Of a stretch of DNA of 64,000 nt, positions 14,602-21,426 are shown piece by piece (positions within the stretch are counted from its first letter, which is position 1; each line of letters opens with the position of its first letter). The notes beneath the pieces are model-generated. The model had not been told where the DNA came from and searched no databases. It saw only the letters and a list, made by a program, of their open reading frames with translations. The stretch lies in IMG/VR virus record IMGVR_UViG_3300041402_000314, positions 1 through 64,000 of that record; one strand, 5' to 3'. This stretch comes from a virus. The translations under genes were made by a program, and so were the position numbers.

Positions 14602-14684
14602 TGGTTGTCCGAGTAGGAATTGAACCTACTAATCAGAGGCGGTTATACCGTCATTCCTCGTTTACCCACCACATGGGACGGACA
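14602..14684 (-). ncRNA. tRNA-like RNA with enlarged anticodon arm
   Basis: 83 nt. T-arm GTAGG/CCTAC with loop TTCAATT and CCA are normal; D-type stem CCCA/TGGG. The anticodon position has GAGG/CCTC around 16 bases that contain CGG/CCG, so the anticodon is unclear (ATA possible). Confidence 0.5.
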
Positions 14685-14702
14685 ACATATTTTATTTTAT
14701 TT

Positions 14703-14735
14703 GCCAGTGTACAACAATTATACTCGCTAACTGGC
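14703..14735 (-). repeat. 6-bp hairpin
   Basis: GCCAGT/ACTGGC around 21 bases, in the gene-free gap between two tRNA-like genes. Confidence 0.35.
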
Positions 14736-14772
14736 TACCGAGAGTTTAGAGTCACGACAAGCAAAATAAAAT

Positions 14773-14842
14773 CATATGAGCCAGCTTGTCGCGAATCTTT
14801 GCATTGTTGTCAACGAACGATTAATCAATGACGGCTCATATG
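14773..14842 (-). ncRNA. candidate stem-closed RNA
   Basis: 70 nt closed by a perfect 10-bp stem, CATATGAGCC/GGCTCATATG. The interior contains GTCA/TGAC and has no reading frame. Confidence 0.4.
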
Positions 14843-14861
14843 CAGAAAAACTTTATATTTT

Positions 14862-14932
14862 TGGTGGGTGTGGATGGATTTGATACCATCATTTCTCTGT
14901 ACATAGTGCCTTCAATCTTAGACGACACACCC
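14862..14932 (-). ncRNA. 71-nt tRNA-like RNA lacking an anticodon arm
   Basis: Acceptor GGGTGTG/CACACCC perfect, A73, CCA. D-stem GTCT/AGGC, loop without GG. T-stem GATGG/CCATC with an 8-nt loop (TATCAAAT). Only 17 bases remain between D- and T-arms, too few for an anticodon arm plus variable loop. Confidence 0.5.
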
Positions 14933-14945
14933 ATAACTTTTTATT

Positions 14946-15281
14946 TTAAGATGTAATTAGTTCAACTATCTTCTTAAAATAATCTTTGGATATAGAATCA
15001 AATCCTATTTCATCCATCCTTTCCACCAAATCATATTTATTAGTTGTTACATACTGAGCTAAATTACAGTGGAAGTCATCACAACCTTCACCGAACAATA
15101 CAAATCCCATTTGCCCGAACTCACCATCATCTATTCGGCTCATTATCTCGTATTTTAAATCAAACTCTTCTGGAAAGTCGATATATCTCTTTGTCGCATA
15201 TTTTATCGACATATTTTTCAATACTTCGAATGTATATCTTTTAAAAACATAATTCCAAATTCTATCAAATCTAGCGATCAT
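14946..15281 (-). CDS. unknown protein
   Basis: 111 aa (MIARFDRIWNYVFKRYTFEV), mixed alpha/beta with one FGEGCDDFHC segment. No family recognised. Between tRNA-Trp and a tRNA-like gene. Confidence 0.58.
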   Translation of the reverse strand: MIARFDRIWNYVFKRYTFEVLKNMSIKYATKRYIDFPEEFDLKYEIMSRIDDGEFGQMGFVLFGEGCDDFHCNLAQYVTTNKYDLVERMDEIGFDSISKDYFKKIVELITS

Positions 15282-15302
15282 AAACTTTCCTCAATAATAT
15301 TT

Positions 15303-15377
15303 TGGCAGGTCGCCAAGGACTTGAACCCTGATTCTCGGCATTGGAAACCGATGCTCTACCAATTGAACTAACGACCC
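15303..15377 (-). tRNA. tRNA-Trp (CCA)
   Basis: 75 nt. Acceptor GGGTCGT/GCGACCT, G73, CCA; loop TTCCAAT on TCGGT/GCCGA. Confidence 0.93.
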
Positions 15378-15386
15378 ACATTTTAA

Positions 15387-15578
15387 TTACTCTTCTCTTA
15401 CTATCTTAAATCCTTTTACCTTTTGTATATCTGGAATGAGGCTTTTGGAATATATTAATCTCCATGTTCCATCACCAACCTTTTCTATATTGATCATCTC
15501 AATTTTAGTATCGATCTCTACTACCTTGGAAAGCTCCAATACTTTCCCTATTCCTTCTATCTCAATGCTTCGCTTCAT
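15387..15578 (-). CDS. unknown protein
   Basis: 63 aa (MKRSIEIEGIGKVLELSKV), beta-rich. Overlaps the end of the gene upstream. No family. Confidence 0.52.
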   Translation of the reverse strand: MKRSIEIEGIGKVLELSKVVEIDTKIEMINIEKVGDGTWRLIYSKSLIPDIQKVKGFKIVREE

Positions 15579-15777
15579 ATTCTTTTATCTTCCTAGCTAC
15601 TAGACTTGGTTTAACTGGATATTCGCCTATCGTATCTCCATATTCGCCATCTGATAATTCAAACAATATTTTCTTATCTTTCCAGACTTTTAACGTATGC
15701 CCTTCCCAATAATCTTGAATACTCCAAGCATATTTAACACCGTCTACAACAATATCCCTAAACTTCTTTTTAGCCAT
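15562..15777 (-). CDS. unknown protein
   Basis: 71 aa (MAKKKFRDIVVDGVKYAW), beta-rich N-terminus. Overlaps both neighbours, which favours it being real. No family. Confidence 0.55.
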   Translation of the reverse strand: MAKKKFRDIVVDGVKYAWSIQDYWEGHTLKVWKDKKILFELSDGEYGDTIGEYPVKPSLVARKIKEYEAKH

Positions 15778-15919
15778 TCGGTATCTCTCCTGTTAGTAAC
15801 CAAAAATCATATTCATCTCTTGTCCAGCCTAACACATCCCAAAGAGTTCTATCATCTTCTTTATCTTCGTGCCATTTATCTATAGCTCCATCTATCTCTT
15901 TTTCGTCCGTAATTTTCAT
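15770..15919 (-). CDS. 49-aa acidic protein, possibly leaderless mRNA
   Basis: MKITDEKEIDGAIDKWHE and a Trp-rich end. The ATG lies only 7 bases after the -10 box at 15927-15932, so transcription probably starts at or next to the start codon. Function unknown. Confidence 0.55.
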   Translation of the reverse strand: MKITDEKEIDGAIDKWHEDKEDDRTLWDVLGWTRDEYDFWLLTGEIPNG

Positions 15920-15926
15920 AACACCT

Positions 15927-15955
15927 ATTATACCAAAATCAATCTCGTTTGTCAA
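15927..15955 (-). promoter_or_regulatory. sigma-70-type promoter
   Basis: TTGACA (15950-15955), 17 bp, TATAAT (15927-15932), leftward, directly after a terminator. Confidence 0.88.
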
Positions 15956-15960
15956 GCATA

Positions 15961-16002
15961 AAAAAAGCCTCTTAAACATTTTATTTGTCTAAGAGGCTTT
16001 TT
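15961..16002. terminator. rho-independent terminator, bidirectional
   Basis: GCCTCTTA/TAAGAGGC stem flanked by A-run and T-run. Ends the 48-aa gene unit; the next promoter follows at once. Confidence 0.9.
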
Positions 16003-16021
16003 AGAGTTATGTATATTATTA

Positions 16022-16168
16022 CTACTCTATATAGAACTCCCCCTTAGACGATACAAACCAATCCGCATTCAGCGCATTGAGATTTAGATGTAGGTCTGCA
16101 TTACATTGAATTACTGGCAATGTCGGTAAATTATTAAATTGTCTATTATCGTTTCTTCGAATGTTCAT
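16022..16168 (-). CDS. 48-aa unknown protein
   Basis: MNIRRNDNRQFNNLPTLPV..., GAAGGGA ribosome site. Stands alone between promoter 16195-16224 and terminator 15961-16002. Ends in TAG. No family. Confidence 0.55.
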   Translation of the reverse strand: MNIRRNDNRQFNNLPTLPVIQCNADLHLNLNALNADWFVSSKGEFYIE

Positions 16169-16194
16169 TTTCCCTTCTCTAATTTTATATACAC

Positions 16195-16224
16195 ATTATA
16201 CCATAAAGGATATGTGTTTGTCAA
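16195..16224 (-). promoter_or_regulatory. sigma-70-type promoter
   Basis: TTGACA (16219-16224), 18 bp, TATAAT (16195-16200), leftward, for the 48-aa gene. Confidence 0.82.
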
Positions 16225-16238
16225 GTCTTTGTTTTAAG

Positions 16239-16246
16239 TATTTATA
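16239..16246 (-). promoter_or_regulatory. T4-type late promoter
   Basis: Leftward TATAAATA followed by CTTAAAAC, just upstream of the early promoter of the 48-aa gene. Confidence 0.6.
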
Positions 16247-16248
16247 TA

Positions 16249-16440
16249 TCAAGAATTTTTCTTGTCCAGAACACCCCATGATGAACCACATGGTTTAGTC
16301 GGAAAACCACACTGCTTTAATTGACTAGCTACCCATTCAGCTATTTCTTCCCTAGTTTTATCTTTGAATCCACTAGGATACATATTCATAGTAATAGCTA
16401 TATCAAAACAAATATCCACAAGCTCTTGTTTTTCACTCAT
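16249..16440 (-). CDS. unknown protein
   Basis: 63 aa, starting MSEKQELVDICFDIAITM and ending with CGFPTKPCGSSWGVLD. Short Cys-containing phage protein; function unknown. Start overlaps the stop of the 58-aa gene. Confidence 0.6.
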   Translation of the reverse strand: MSEKQELVDICFDIAITMNMYPSGFKDKTREEIAEWVASQLKQCGFPTKPCGSSWGVLDKKNS

Positions 16441-16609
16441 TTACAAACTCCTCCATCAATCTTCTAGCTTCTCTATGATCACAATTTAATGCTCTCTCGA
16501 TATCATAACGAAGTAATGCTTCTGGTTGACCAATAAATTCAAGAGCTAATTTACCTATGATCTCTCTAACAGTAAGATCGTATTTCTCTATTCTATCACT
16601 CAGTTCCAT
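16433..16609 (-). CDS. 58-aa unknown protein
   Basis: MELSDRIEKYDLTVREIIGK, helical. Its TGA overlaps the ATG region of the next gene. No family. Confidence 0.55.
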   Translation of the reverse strand: MELSDRIEKYDLTVREIIGKLALEFIGQPEALLRYDIERALNCDHREARRLMEEFVNE

Positions 16610-16832
16610 TATATACTCCTCCTATCCAATCAGGAGGTGCTAGAAATACACCCTTCCCATCATGATTCTTACATCCCTTATTAGAGCAGTAATACCACCA
16701 ATCCCATTCATTAGCATCTTTGAAATTAGTAAACTCATTATTACAACAAGCCATTACTACAGGCCATCCACAGTCTTTGCAGTAATTATGTTCATATATT
16801 CTAGCAGAAGAACTACTATTCTTCGCTTTCAC
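16596..16832 (-). CDS. Cys-rich protein
   Basis: 78 aa starting at GTG with AAGGAG 7 bases upstream. CKDCGWPVVMACC and YYCSNKGCKNHDG suggest a zinc fold, followed by FLAPPDWIGGVY. Function unknown. The frame is open further upstream from a TTG, but that lacks a ribosome site. Confidence 0.6.
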   Translation of the reverse strand: MKAKNSSSSARIYEHNYCKDCGWPVVMACCNNEFTNFKDANEWDWWYYCSNKGCKNHDGKGVFLAPPDWIGGVYNGTE

Positions 16833-17109
16833 CGAACATCTCCTTGAATCTTTCGCCAGCTTCTCTTCCCGATCTACCTGCTTCAAGAAAGTCTTCGACT
16901 TGTTCCATAGTTTCCAATGTTACCACAGGATGTTCGCCCGACTCATTATCTATCAGGTTATTTAATCGTACTTCCATAGCCCCAGATTCCATTAGGATAT
17001 GGTATATGTCGCCTTTCGACTTCTCAAGCTCTTCCAAGAACTGTTCTCTAGGCATTGCCCTTAGTTCCTCAAAGACCACATCCATCGCTTTTCTCATTTT
17101 ATCATTCAT
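16816..17109 (-). CDS. unknown acidic protein
   Basis: 97 aa (MNDKMRKAMDVVFEELRAMP), helical and acidic. Ends overlapping the Cys-rich gene. Function unknown. Confidence 0.6.
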   Translation of the reverse strand: MNDKMRKAMDVVFEELRAMPREQFLEELEKSKGDIYHILMESGAMEVRLNNLIDNESGEHPVVTLETMEQVEDFLEAGRSGREAGERFKEMFGESEE

Positions 17110-17112
17110 TAT

Positions 17113-17286
17113 CTAACCTGCTGTTGGGTCTTCGATATAACCATTTCTCGATGCAGTAATGAGTTGGCAAAAGAATCGTAGAGTCTCTTCATCCGCTATT
17201 TTTCGATAAAGACCAATAGCAACGAAATCATCTTCTGACCCTTCAATTTTATTGTATATTGATGTTAATTCATGAACATTTGTCAT
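17113..17286 (-). CDS. unknown protein
   Basis: 57 aa from MTNVHELTSIYNKIEG (AAGGAG upstream). No family. Confidence 0.52.
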   Translation of the reverse strand: MTNVHELTSIYNKIEGSEDDFVAIGLYRKIADEETLRFFCQLITASRNGYIEDPTAG

Positions 17287-17300
17287 TTCAAACTCCTTAT

Positions 17301-17492
17301 TCAATATTTCTTTCCTTTAAGTATTTCATCAAACATGCTCATGAAATTAGTATCTTGAAGGTCGGGTGTTTTATGATGCTTCCTCATATTTGTACATGAA
17401 CTACATATATGAGAGATATTCTTCTTTAATTTAGCATCTCTAATTTCGCCTAAATATGTTCCACAATCAACACAATGGATATCTCTAGCCAC
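17301..17492 (-). CDS. zinc-ribbon protein
   Basis: 63 aa. CVDCG (about 7-11) and CSSC (about 30-33) give a zinc ribbon; basic middle. Function unknown. Confidence 0.62.
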   Translation of the reverse strand: MARDIHCVDCGTYLGEIRDAKLKKNISHICSSCTNMRKHHKTPDLQDTNFMSMFDEILKGKKY

Positions 17493-17515
17493 ATTAAACT
17501 CCTATTCAAATATTT

Positions 17516-17592
17516 TGGTGGGTCTGACTGGAATTGAACCAGCGTTTTTCTCCGTAAGAGGGAGCTACAAAGCCAACTTTTGTTACAAACCC
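17516..17592 (-). tRNA. tRNA-Lys (CTT)
   Basis: 77 nt. Acceptor GGGTTTG/CAGACCC, A73, CCA; loop CTCTTAC on GCTCC/GGAGA. Confidence 0.9.
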
Positions 17593-17605
17593 ATTTAATT
17601 TATTT

Positions 17606-17680
17606 TGGTGAGGCCACTCGGAACTGCCCCGAGATTGACTGGTTAAAAGCCAGATATTCTTCTAGTTGAATTATAGCCCC
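17606..17680 (-). tRNA. tRNA-Lys (TTT), unusual T-loop
   Basis: 75 nt. Acceptor GGGGCTA/TGGCCTC, A73, CCA; loop CTTTTAA on CTGG/CCAG. T-stem CTCGG/CCGAG is perfect but the loop is GGCAGTT, not TTCRANY. Confidence 0.88.
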
Positions 17681-17692
17681 ATTAATTTATAT

Positions 17693-17779
17693 TGGTGGGA
17701 TTGGAAGGATTTGAACCTTCGATGCATCTCTGCGTTCGGTTATGAGCCGAGTGCCTTAACCAGACTAGGCAACAATCCC
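17693..17779 (-). tRNA. class II tRNA with CAT anticodon
   Basis: 87 nt. Acceptor GGGATTG/CAATCCC perfect, A73, CCA; stem CTCGG/CCGAA, loop CTCATAA; variable arm GCA-GAGA-TGC; T-arm GAAGG/CCTTC. A long-arm (Leu/Ser/Tyr-type) body carrying CAT is not expected for Met or Ile. Confidence 0.82.
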
Positions 17780-17785
17780 AATATT

Positions 17786-18061
17786 TTATTTCCGATTTTC
17801 CTTTAATGCTTTTTCGAGAGCTTCTAAATATTTTTCAAAATTTCCAGTTAGCCCAATGCCTTCTCTTTGTCTAAGTCCAGTGATATGAGCTATGAAATCT
17901 TTTTCATCAACCTTTTCTGGAAGTTCTTCAAACGGAATTCCGTTTCTTTTATAATAAATGAAGCCTGATATCATCCACCAAGCATCACAGTCATCTTCGA
18001 AACAGGCATCATATTCGAAGAGCAATGCTTTATGTTTTTTATTAAATATTTCAGAATCCAT
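17786..18061 (-). CDS. unknown protein
   Basis: 91 aa (MDSEIFNKKHKALLFEYDACF), acidic middle then a helical Lys/Glu tail. Overlaps the upstream gene by one base. No family. Confidence 0.56.
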   Translation of the reverse strand: MDSEIFNKKHKALLFEYDACFEDDCDAWWMISGFIYYKRNGIPFEELPEKVDEKDFIAHITGLRQREGIGLTGNFEKYLEALEKALKENRK

Positions 18062-18246
18062 TAATCTTCCTCAAATATCGCTTCACATTTCTTTACATCT
18101 TTTTGTTTCAAGAGACCAACCATGAACTTCTGTATATGATATAAAACTTCTATATCATCACGATCTTGAGTTGGTTGATTAGGAGTTATTTCAGGACTCC
18201 TTAATTTTGTACCATCTTCAAGATGGATTTCTAAGTAATATGGCAT
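18061..18246 (-). CDS. unknown protein
   Basis: 61 aa (MPYYLEIHLEDGTKLRSPEI), beta start then helix. No family. Confidence 0.53.
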   Translation of the reverse strand: MPYYLEIHLEDGTKLRSPEITPNQPTQDRDDIEVLYHIQKFMVGLLKQKDVKKCEAIFEED

Positions 18247-18258
18247 AGCCTCTTATTT

Positions 18259-18334
18259 TGGTGTTCCCACCGAGGCTTAAACTCGGTTCTCCATATTGAG
18301 AGTATGGTATCCTAATCAGGTAGACGATAGGAAC
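18259..18334 (-). tRNA. tRNA-Glu (CTC)
   Basis: 76 nt. Acceptor GTTCCTA/TGGGAAC, A73, CCA; loop CTCTCAA on CCATA/TATGG; T-loop TTTAAGC (T in place of C56). Confidence 0.9.
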
Positions 18335-18349
18335 AATATTTAATTTTAA

Positions 18350-18427
18350 TGGTACACCTACGGGGTACTGACCCCCCCCGATCTCCAACGTGAAAGGCTG
18401 GCGAATTGTCCACTATTCGATAGGTGT
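18350..18427 (-). tRNA. tRNA-Glu (TTC), unusual T-arm
   Basis: 78 nt. Acceptor ACACCTA/TAGGTGT perfect, A73, CCA; loop CTTTCAC on CCAGC/GTTGG. The T-arm carries eight G in a row and a CAGT-type loop. Its 5' end overlaps the last codons of the gene at 18413. Confidence 0.82.
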
Positions 18428-19312
18428 ATAATCTTTTCTCTGATAATATTCTACTTCTGGATGGTATTTTTTAATCCATCTCTTAGTTTGTGTATGGCTT
18501 AATTCCCATATATCAGCTACTTGCTGTAACCATCCGAATTTATTTTTATCGACAGATTCTAAAGTTTTTCCTCTTTTACCTATAATTTTTTGGGTCGCTT
18601 TCTGTCTCTTTTCCTTTTCTCTTTTAACCTCTAGTACCTTCTTCTCTTTTCCTGTTAGAAGTTCACAAGTTTTACTAACCTCATTGATATCACCAATAAA
18701 CTGTTCTAAATCTATTATGATAGAGTTAACATCACTCAATACCTGTTTTGCCTTAACTCTATAGACTCTCCAACCTTGAGTTATTAGAAGAGTATCTTTT
18801 TTATCGTCACTAGCTTTTCTCTCAGGTTGTTCATGTTGCCCACCATCTATTTCAACTGCTACTTTAACATTCTCGAAAGCAAAATCTACAAAATATGGAT
18901 AGAAGCTTTTCTCTCTAGTTATTTCAAACTTATCATACCATCCATGTCTTTTCACCGCATTAATAAATACCTTTTCAGGCCAACTCATTTCATTACCAGT
19001 TCGCCAAGCTGTACAACTAGGATTCGCTTTCATATATGCGAGTCGCTTTTTTCTTATTTTCTCTCTAGTCTCTTCCGAAACAGATTTCCGATCTAATAAC
19101 GTTTCGATACACTTCTTATCACCACAACTCTTCTGGAAGGATATGGATTTTCTTAATTTAGCGTCTTTCCCACATACTTCACATTTCGGGATTAAAAATT
19201 TTTTATGAACAATAACATATTCTAATAGAGAAATATCATGTTGATTTTTTAAATGAATACTTAATCCTAAGTTTGATTTAGTCTTTTTATTACATATTTT
19301 ACATTCTTCCAT
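18413..19312 (-). CDS. Vsr/EDxHD-type homing endonuclease
   Basis: 299 aa. An N-terminal zinc finger (CKICNKKTKSNLGLSIHLKN), a second Cys cluster (CEVCG...CGDKKC), then the nuclease fold about 120-200 (PYFVDFAFENVKVAVEIDGG, QH, and GWRVYRVKAKQV), and a C-terminal HTH-like region (LQQVADIWELSHTQTKRWI). The nuclease resembles Vsr-like EDxHD homing enzymes. Late promoter at 19335-19342. Its TAG stop lies inside tRNA-Glu. Confidence 0.82.
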   Translation of the reverse strand: MEECKICNKKTKSNLGLSIHLKNQHDISLLEYVIVHKKFLIPKCEVCGKDAKLRKSISFQKSCGDKKCIETLLDRKSVSEETREKIRKKRLAYMKANPSCTAWRTGNEMSWPEKVFINAVKRHGWYDKFEITREKSFYPYFVDFAFENVKVAVEIDGGQHEQPERKASDDKKDTLLITQGWRVYRVKAKQVLSDVNSIIIDLEQFIGDINEVSKTCELLTGKEKKVLEVKREKEKRQKATQKIIGKRGKTLESVDKNKFGWLQQVADIWELSHTQTKRWIKKYHPEVEYYQRKDYTPIE

Positions 19313-19334
19313 TCGAAAATTCTCCGTTTTTAAG

Positions 19335-19342
19335 TATTTATA
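19335..19342 (-). promoter_or_regulatory. T4-type late promoter
   Basis: Leftward TATAAATA then CTTAAAAACGGAG, 22 bases before the endonuclease ATG. Confidence 0.72.
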
Positions 19343-19399
19343 CTTTCGGAAAAGTTTCGAACCTGTTTTAAAAGAGCAAGTTAAAAATCCTATTAATTT

Positions 19400-19476
19400 T
19401 GGTAGAGCTAGGGGGAATCGAACCCATCCGTTTTATGGTTGAAAACCATATGTCCTAACCGTTAGACGATAGCTCC
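19400..19476 (-). tRNA. tRNA-Glu (TTC), canonical copy
   Basis: 77 nt. Acceptor GGAGCTA/TAGCTCT, A73, CCA; loop TTTTCAA on ATGG/CCAT; T-loop TTCGATT. Second gene with this anticodon. Confidence 0.93.
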
Positions 19477-19486
19477 AAAATTATTT

Positions 19487-19699
19487 TTAATTTCTTTCCA
19501 TTTGTACCGTTCCACATTCAGGACAGCCGTATAAATTTACCTGGCGATCGGGTGACCAACTTTCACCAGTTTCTATAACAAAGTATCCCTTTATCTTTCT
19601 AAATTTATCACCATCAGGATTCACTTCAATATATTCATCCGCATCAATTCCATTATCAACCCAACCCATACCCTGTTCATATCCACAAACACATTTCAT
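19487..19699 (-). CDS. zinc-ribbon protein
   Basis: 70 aa; CVCG at residues 3-6 and CPECG near 59 frame a beta-rich middle. Function unknown. Confidence 0.62.
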   Translation of the reverse strand: MKCVCGYEQGMGWVDNGIDADEYIEVNPDGDKFRKIKGYFVIETGESWSPDRQVNLYGCPECGTVQMERN

Positions 19700-19701
19700 G
19701 A

Positions 19702-19926
19702 TTATCTCCTATGTACACAAAAGCTAGACACAATACAATCCAGATTACATTCTATTTTTCTCTCACATGGAGGATAGGCTTTCTTGTTAAATACTGCATT
19801 AACAAATCCTACTCCCATATGCGCTCCCATGATATCAGTGAACTCTTTCTCGGTGAAAGCATCACTGTTTAGAAGCATTAAATCCATTACTGTAACGAAG
19901 GTTACGTTTTCCTGAAAGTCATTCAT
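19702..19926 (-). CDS. unknown protein, possibly leaderless mRNA
   Basis: 74 aa from MNDFQENVTFVTVMDL. The ATG is 7 bases after the -10 box (19934-19939), the same spacing as at 15919. C-terminal Cys (CERKIECNLDC). No family. Confidence 0.58.
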   Translation of the reverse strand: MNDFQENVTFVTVMDLMLLNSDAFTEKEFTDIMGAHMGVGFVNAVFNKKAYPPCERKIECNLDCIVSSFCVHRR

Positions 19927-19933
19927 AAGACAC

Positions 19934-19962
19934 ATTATAACAAATTGTTTTCCAGAAGTCAA
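19934..19962 (-). promoter_or_regulatory. sigma-70-type promoter
   Basis: TTGACT (19957-19962), 17 bp, TATAAT (19934-19939), leftward, right after a terminator. Confidence 0.82.
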
Positions 19963-19966
19963 GCAT

Positions 19967-20006
19967 AAAAAAAAGCCTTTCAGAAATTAAATTCTTGAAA
20001 GGCTTT
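19967..20006. terminator. rho-independent terminator
   Basis: GCCTTTCA/TGAAAGGC stem with A-run and T-run, following the 38-aa gene. Confidence 0.88.
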
Positions 20007-20033
20007 GGTGTTAATAATTGTATAGGAGTGGTA

Positions 20034-20150
20034 TTACTCGTCAGGCCACTCCATAGATACACGAAAGCCTTTATCTTTGAACTCTTTAGGTTCAAGTATA
20101 TTCTTTTTCTCTATTGCTATGTGTTTAGATAATTCTTTCGTTATTTGCAT
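20034..20150 (-). CDS. 38-aa unknown peptide
   Basis: MQITKELSKHIAIEKKNI..., AAGGAC site, late promoter at 20178-20185 and terminator at 19967-20006: a complete one-gene unit. No family. Confidence 0.5.
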   Translation of the reverse strand: MQITKELSKHIAIEKKNILEPKEFKDKGFRVSMEWPDE

Positions 20151-20172
20151 TTCGTGTCCTTTTATTAGTGTT

Positions 20173-20346
20173 TCAAGTATTTATATCTTTAGAAAATTTT
20201 CTAGGGTCTCCGAAATTTATAGAGCAACCCCTACACTCATAATAAATTGTTTTATTGTGAGTTGTCAGACCCAAACTAATGATATCCACTCTACTTATAC
20301 TTCTATATCTATTATGTCCGCATATCGGACAAATAAAATCTTCCAA
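20173..20346 (-). CDS. 57-aa zinc-ribbon protein
   Basis: TTG start; CPICG and CRGC flank a short beta region. The stop overlaps the late promoter of the next gene. Promoter 20360-20389 ends about 14 bases upstream. Confidence 0.55.
   Translation of the reverse strand: MEDFICPICGHNRYRSISRVDIISLGLTTHNKTIYYECRGCSINFGDPRKFSKDINT
20178..20185 (-). promoter_or_regulatory. T4-type late promoter
   Basis: Leftward TATAAATA then CTTGAAAC, 28 bases before the 38-aa gene. Confidence 0.7.
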
Positions 20347-20359
20347 TTTTTATACCCCT

Positions 20360-20389
20360 ATTATACCACAACTGGTATCAGTTTGTCAA
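20360..20389 (-). promoter_or_regulatory. sigma-70-type promoter
   Basis: TTGACA (20384-20389), 18 bp, TATAAT (20360-20365), leftward, just after tRNA-Val. Confidence 0.85.
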
Positions 20390-20402
20390 GTCTTATTATT
20401 TT

Positions 20403-20476
20403 TGGTACTCCCTGATGGTACTGCCCCACCGCTTATTGGATGTAAACCAATCGCACTACTATTATACTAAGGGAGC
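20403..20476 (-). tRNA. tRNA-Val (TAC), unusual T-loop
   Basis: 74 nt. Acceptor GCTCCCT/AGGGAGT, A73, CCA; loop TTTACAT on ATTGG/CCAAT. T-loop is GGCAGTA, the same odd type as tRNA-Lys (TTT). Confidence 0.9.
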
Positions 20477-20482
20477 AAATAT

Positions 20483-21394
20483 TTAATCTGTCTTTAATCT
20501 AAATCTACCCATTTCAGGACAACCTTCTCTCTTGAAATGAGTTCCTTCATACCTATTTATAACACCTTTTACTACCTTACCATCGACACAATCTGAATTC
20601 TTAAGAGCCTCATATATCTTAACGGCTTCTGGAGAATACATTATGTCATTTTTGGCAAGTCCTAATTCCATTCTCTCCATTACCATGATAGCATCAAAGG
20701 TCTTATAATCACAGCCTAGTTGTGCCTCATCGGTATTATCATCGGTCACACCAAGTCCATCACTAGGAGCCTGAGTTATGATATCTTCTCTAACACCCAA
20801 TAACCTAGCTATCGTAGGTAGTTCAAATCCCTTGAATATATATTGTATCGGTGCGAGGTCTCCAACGTCTCCGTGTAGTGTCCAGAAACCAGCGAGATAT
20901 TCACTGTAATTATCTGTACTCAGAACCAGACCATCATTCAGTCTAGCCATATCATAGAGCGTCATCATTCTCAACCGAGCTTTTATATTTCCCTGTCTGA
21001 TAGCACCATGATTAATTTTACCTGCTATGATGTCGTTATGTCTTAACACATTAGGTATAAATGTTTCCATAGTTTCATCTAACCAATGGACGCTATCATA
21101 GACAGTACAATGATTTGCACCAACCCATCCAGCCTGTTCACTATGCTTATCCGTTGTCGAAAGAGGTATATGGAGTCCGATCAAAGGAACGCCTATATAT
21201 TTCTCCTGACAAAGTGCAGCTATAACCGCACTATCGAGGCCACCAGAAACACCAACAACCAAAGATTTGAGCTTATTCTTATATACATAATCAGATACAA
21301 ATCTTCGCATTCTTCCTATGATGTCTTCAGCTTGCTCATCACTTAAGGTATATTTTGGTTCAACTGCTTCGACTAATCTCTTCAACTCAGACAT
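20483..21394 (-). CDS. nadE: NAD+ synthetase, ammonia-type
   Basis: 303 aa. NadE joins ammonia to nicotinate adenine dinucleotide to make NAD+. Seen: P-loop SGGLDS at residues 50-55, GNIKARLRMMTLYDMA, STDNYSEYLAGFWTLHGDVG, and PSDGLGVTDDNTDEAQLG, which line the ATP and NaAD sites. No glutaminase domain, so ammonia-dependent. With the NadD-type gene at 23306 it would complete the last two steps to NAD+. Ends 7 bases before tRNA-Val. Confidence 0.95.
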   Translation of the reverse strand: MSELKRLVEAVEPKYTLSDEQAEDIIGRMRRFVSDYVYKNKLKSLVVGVSGGLDSAVIAALCQEKYIGVPLIGLHIPLSTTDKHSEQAGWVGANHCTVYDSVHWLDETMETFIPNVLRHNDIIAGKINHGAIRQGNIKARLRMMTLYDMARLNDGLVLSTDNYSEYLAGFWTLHGDVGDLAPIQYIFKGFELPTIARLLGVREDIITQAPSDGLGVTDDNTDEAQLGCDYKTFDAIMVMERMELGLAKNDIMYSPEAVKIYEALKNSDCVDGKVVKGVINRYEGTHFKREGCPEMGRFRLKTD

Positions 21395-21426
21395 CCCAAA
21401 CCTCCATTATCAATTAAATGTATTTT

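Noticed and set aside
13257-14831. Rightward frames in the tRNA island starting with MVGEEGFEPS-like or MVGVVGLEPT-like sequence
   Set aside because: These are the complement of tRNA T-arms (GGTTCGAATCC), a known source of false genes.
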